A stretch of DNA of 6,192 bases from CAYGZA01 sp964354135 (GTDB taxonomy: Bacteria; Planctomycetota; Planctomycetia; Pirellulales; Thermoguttaceae), in the NCBI GenBank assembly GCA_964354135.1, contig CAYGZA010000360.1:1-6192 (forward strand). Direction: 5' to 3'. Of the stretch, positions 6,005-6,192 are shown in pieces (the first letter of the stretch is position 1; every line of letters begins with the position of its first letter). Both the position numbers and the translations under genes were made by a program. Under the pieces are notes generated by a model that was not told the origin of the DNA, did no database searches, and saw nothing but the letters and a program-made list of their open reading frames with translations.

Positions 6005-6024
6005 AGAATTCAGTCTCTGCGGTT

Positions 6025-6080
6025 GTCAGCGATCAGCTTTCGGCTATCAGCTATCAGCTTTCGGCGGTCAGGTATCAGAC
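6025..6080. repeat. Degenerate heptamer repeat array (consensus RTCAGCT)
   Basis: Eight consecutive 7-bp units can be read: GTCAGCG, ATCAGCT, TTCGGCT, ATCAGCT, ATCAGCT, TTCGGCG, GTCAGGT, ATCAGAC. The 13-mer ATCAGCTTTCGGC occurs twice, exactly 21 bp (three units) apart at 6032 and 6053. The array starts 20 bp upstream of the pseudo-HtrA start codon, so it lies in that gene's leader or promoter region. Confidence 0.85.
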
Positions 6081-6102
6081 CTTGCGTTCTCTTGAGCTCT
6101 CT

Positions 6103-6140
6103 GCCTACAGCCTACAGCCTACAGCCTACAGCCTACAGCC
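6103..6140. repeat. Perfect heptamer tandem repeat (GCCTACA, 5.4 copies)
   Basis: Five exact copies of GCCTACA (6103-6137) plus GCC make a 38-bp array; on the minus strand it reads TGTAGGC. It is separated from the degenerate heptamer array by 22 bp of non-repeat sequence. The same 7-bp period with a different unit suggests a common way of expansion. Copy number probably varies between strains. Confidence 0.95.
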
Positions 6141-6159
6141 CAATGGCACTAAGTTAGTC

Positions 6160-6165
6160 TTGACA
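6160..6165 (+). promoter_or_regulatory. Consensus -35 box facing out of the window
   Basis: TTGACA followed by an A-tract (6165-6170) is a perfect -35 match. The sequence 16-18 nt downstream (around 6182-6189) resembles TATAAT poorly, so either the promoter is weak, the spacing is unusual, or the match is chance. If real, it would serve a gene to the right of the window, divergent from the pseudo-HtrA operon. Confidence 0.3.
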
Positions 6166-6192
6166 AAAAACGAGTCCTCGCTGACGTAAGTG

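Larger units (their letters stand above)
6005..6192. other. Repeat-bearing intergenic region at the window end
   Basis: Apart from the two heptamer arrays and the outward -35 box, nothing clear is seen. On the minus strand TTGTCA (6161-6166) could be a -35 for the pseudo-HtrA operon, but no -10 follows at the right distance, so that operon's promoter remains unplaced. The frames crossing this region translate to simple repeats and are not genes. Confidence 0.5.

Noticed and set aside
6103..6140. CRISPR-like array
   Set aside because: The units are 7 bp with no spacers; this is a simple tandem repeat.
4988..6157. A 389-codon open frame on the plus strand opposite the first pseudo-HtrA gene
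   Set aside because: Same antisense shadow effect, and its end runs through the heptamer arrays as simple-sequence peptide.

Overview
The window is GC-rich DNA with densely packed genes on both strands. It looks like a chromosomal piece of a planctomycete, possibly of the Pirellulales group. This rests on recall of protein families rather than a search: trypsin-like/PDZ proteins that keep the HtrA fold but lack the catalytic residues, an APC-type permease with a long soluble tail, a Flp-like pilin starting its mature part with a 'DGP' sequence, and short heptameric repeats between genes. There are no rRNA or tRNA genes, CRISPR arrays, transposases or phage genes.

Layout, left to right. (a) 1-591 (+): the 3' end of an APC-superfamily amino-acid permease, cut by the window edge. 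(b) 597-1187 (-): a typical 2-Cys peroxiredoxin, tail-to-tail with the permease with only 5 bp between them. It has an excellent Shine-Dalgarno sequence, a plausible sigma70-type promoter and an imperfect inverted repeat upstream. (c) 1188-1482: intergenic control region of the divergent pair. (d) 1483-1638 (+): a 51-residue Flp/type IVb pilin-like protein. (e) 1722-2486 (+): a DUF218 (YdcF/SanA/ElyC-like) membrane protein. (f) 2500-2808 (-): a small multi-pass membrane protein, convergent with the DUF218 gene. (g) 2862-4964 (-) and 4964-6004 (-): two adjacent, translationally coupled HtrA-like genes (TGATG overlap). In both, all three Ser-protease triad positions are substituted. The downstream one also carries a second PDZ domain and an alpha/beta-hydrolase domain whose GxSxG nucleophile is a glutamate. 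(h) 6005-6192: an intergenic region with two different 7-bp repeat arrays and a consensus -35 box pointing out of the window.

How the genes relate. The two pseudo-HtrA genes form the clear operon and are the most interesting part. They probably make exported PDZ scaffold or peptide-binding proteins rather than proteases. The small membrane protein lies 53 bp downstream on the same strand and may be co-transcribed. The peroxiredoxin stands alone as a peroxide-defence gene. The Flp-like and DUF218 genes may share a transcript, but nothing shows a functional link. A 33-bp palindromic element sits in frame at the 5' end of the second pseudo-HtrA gene and makes its true start uncertain.
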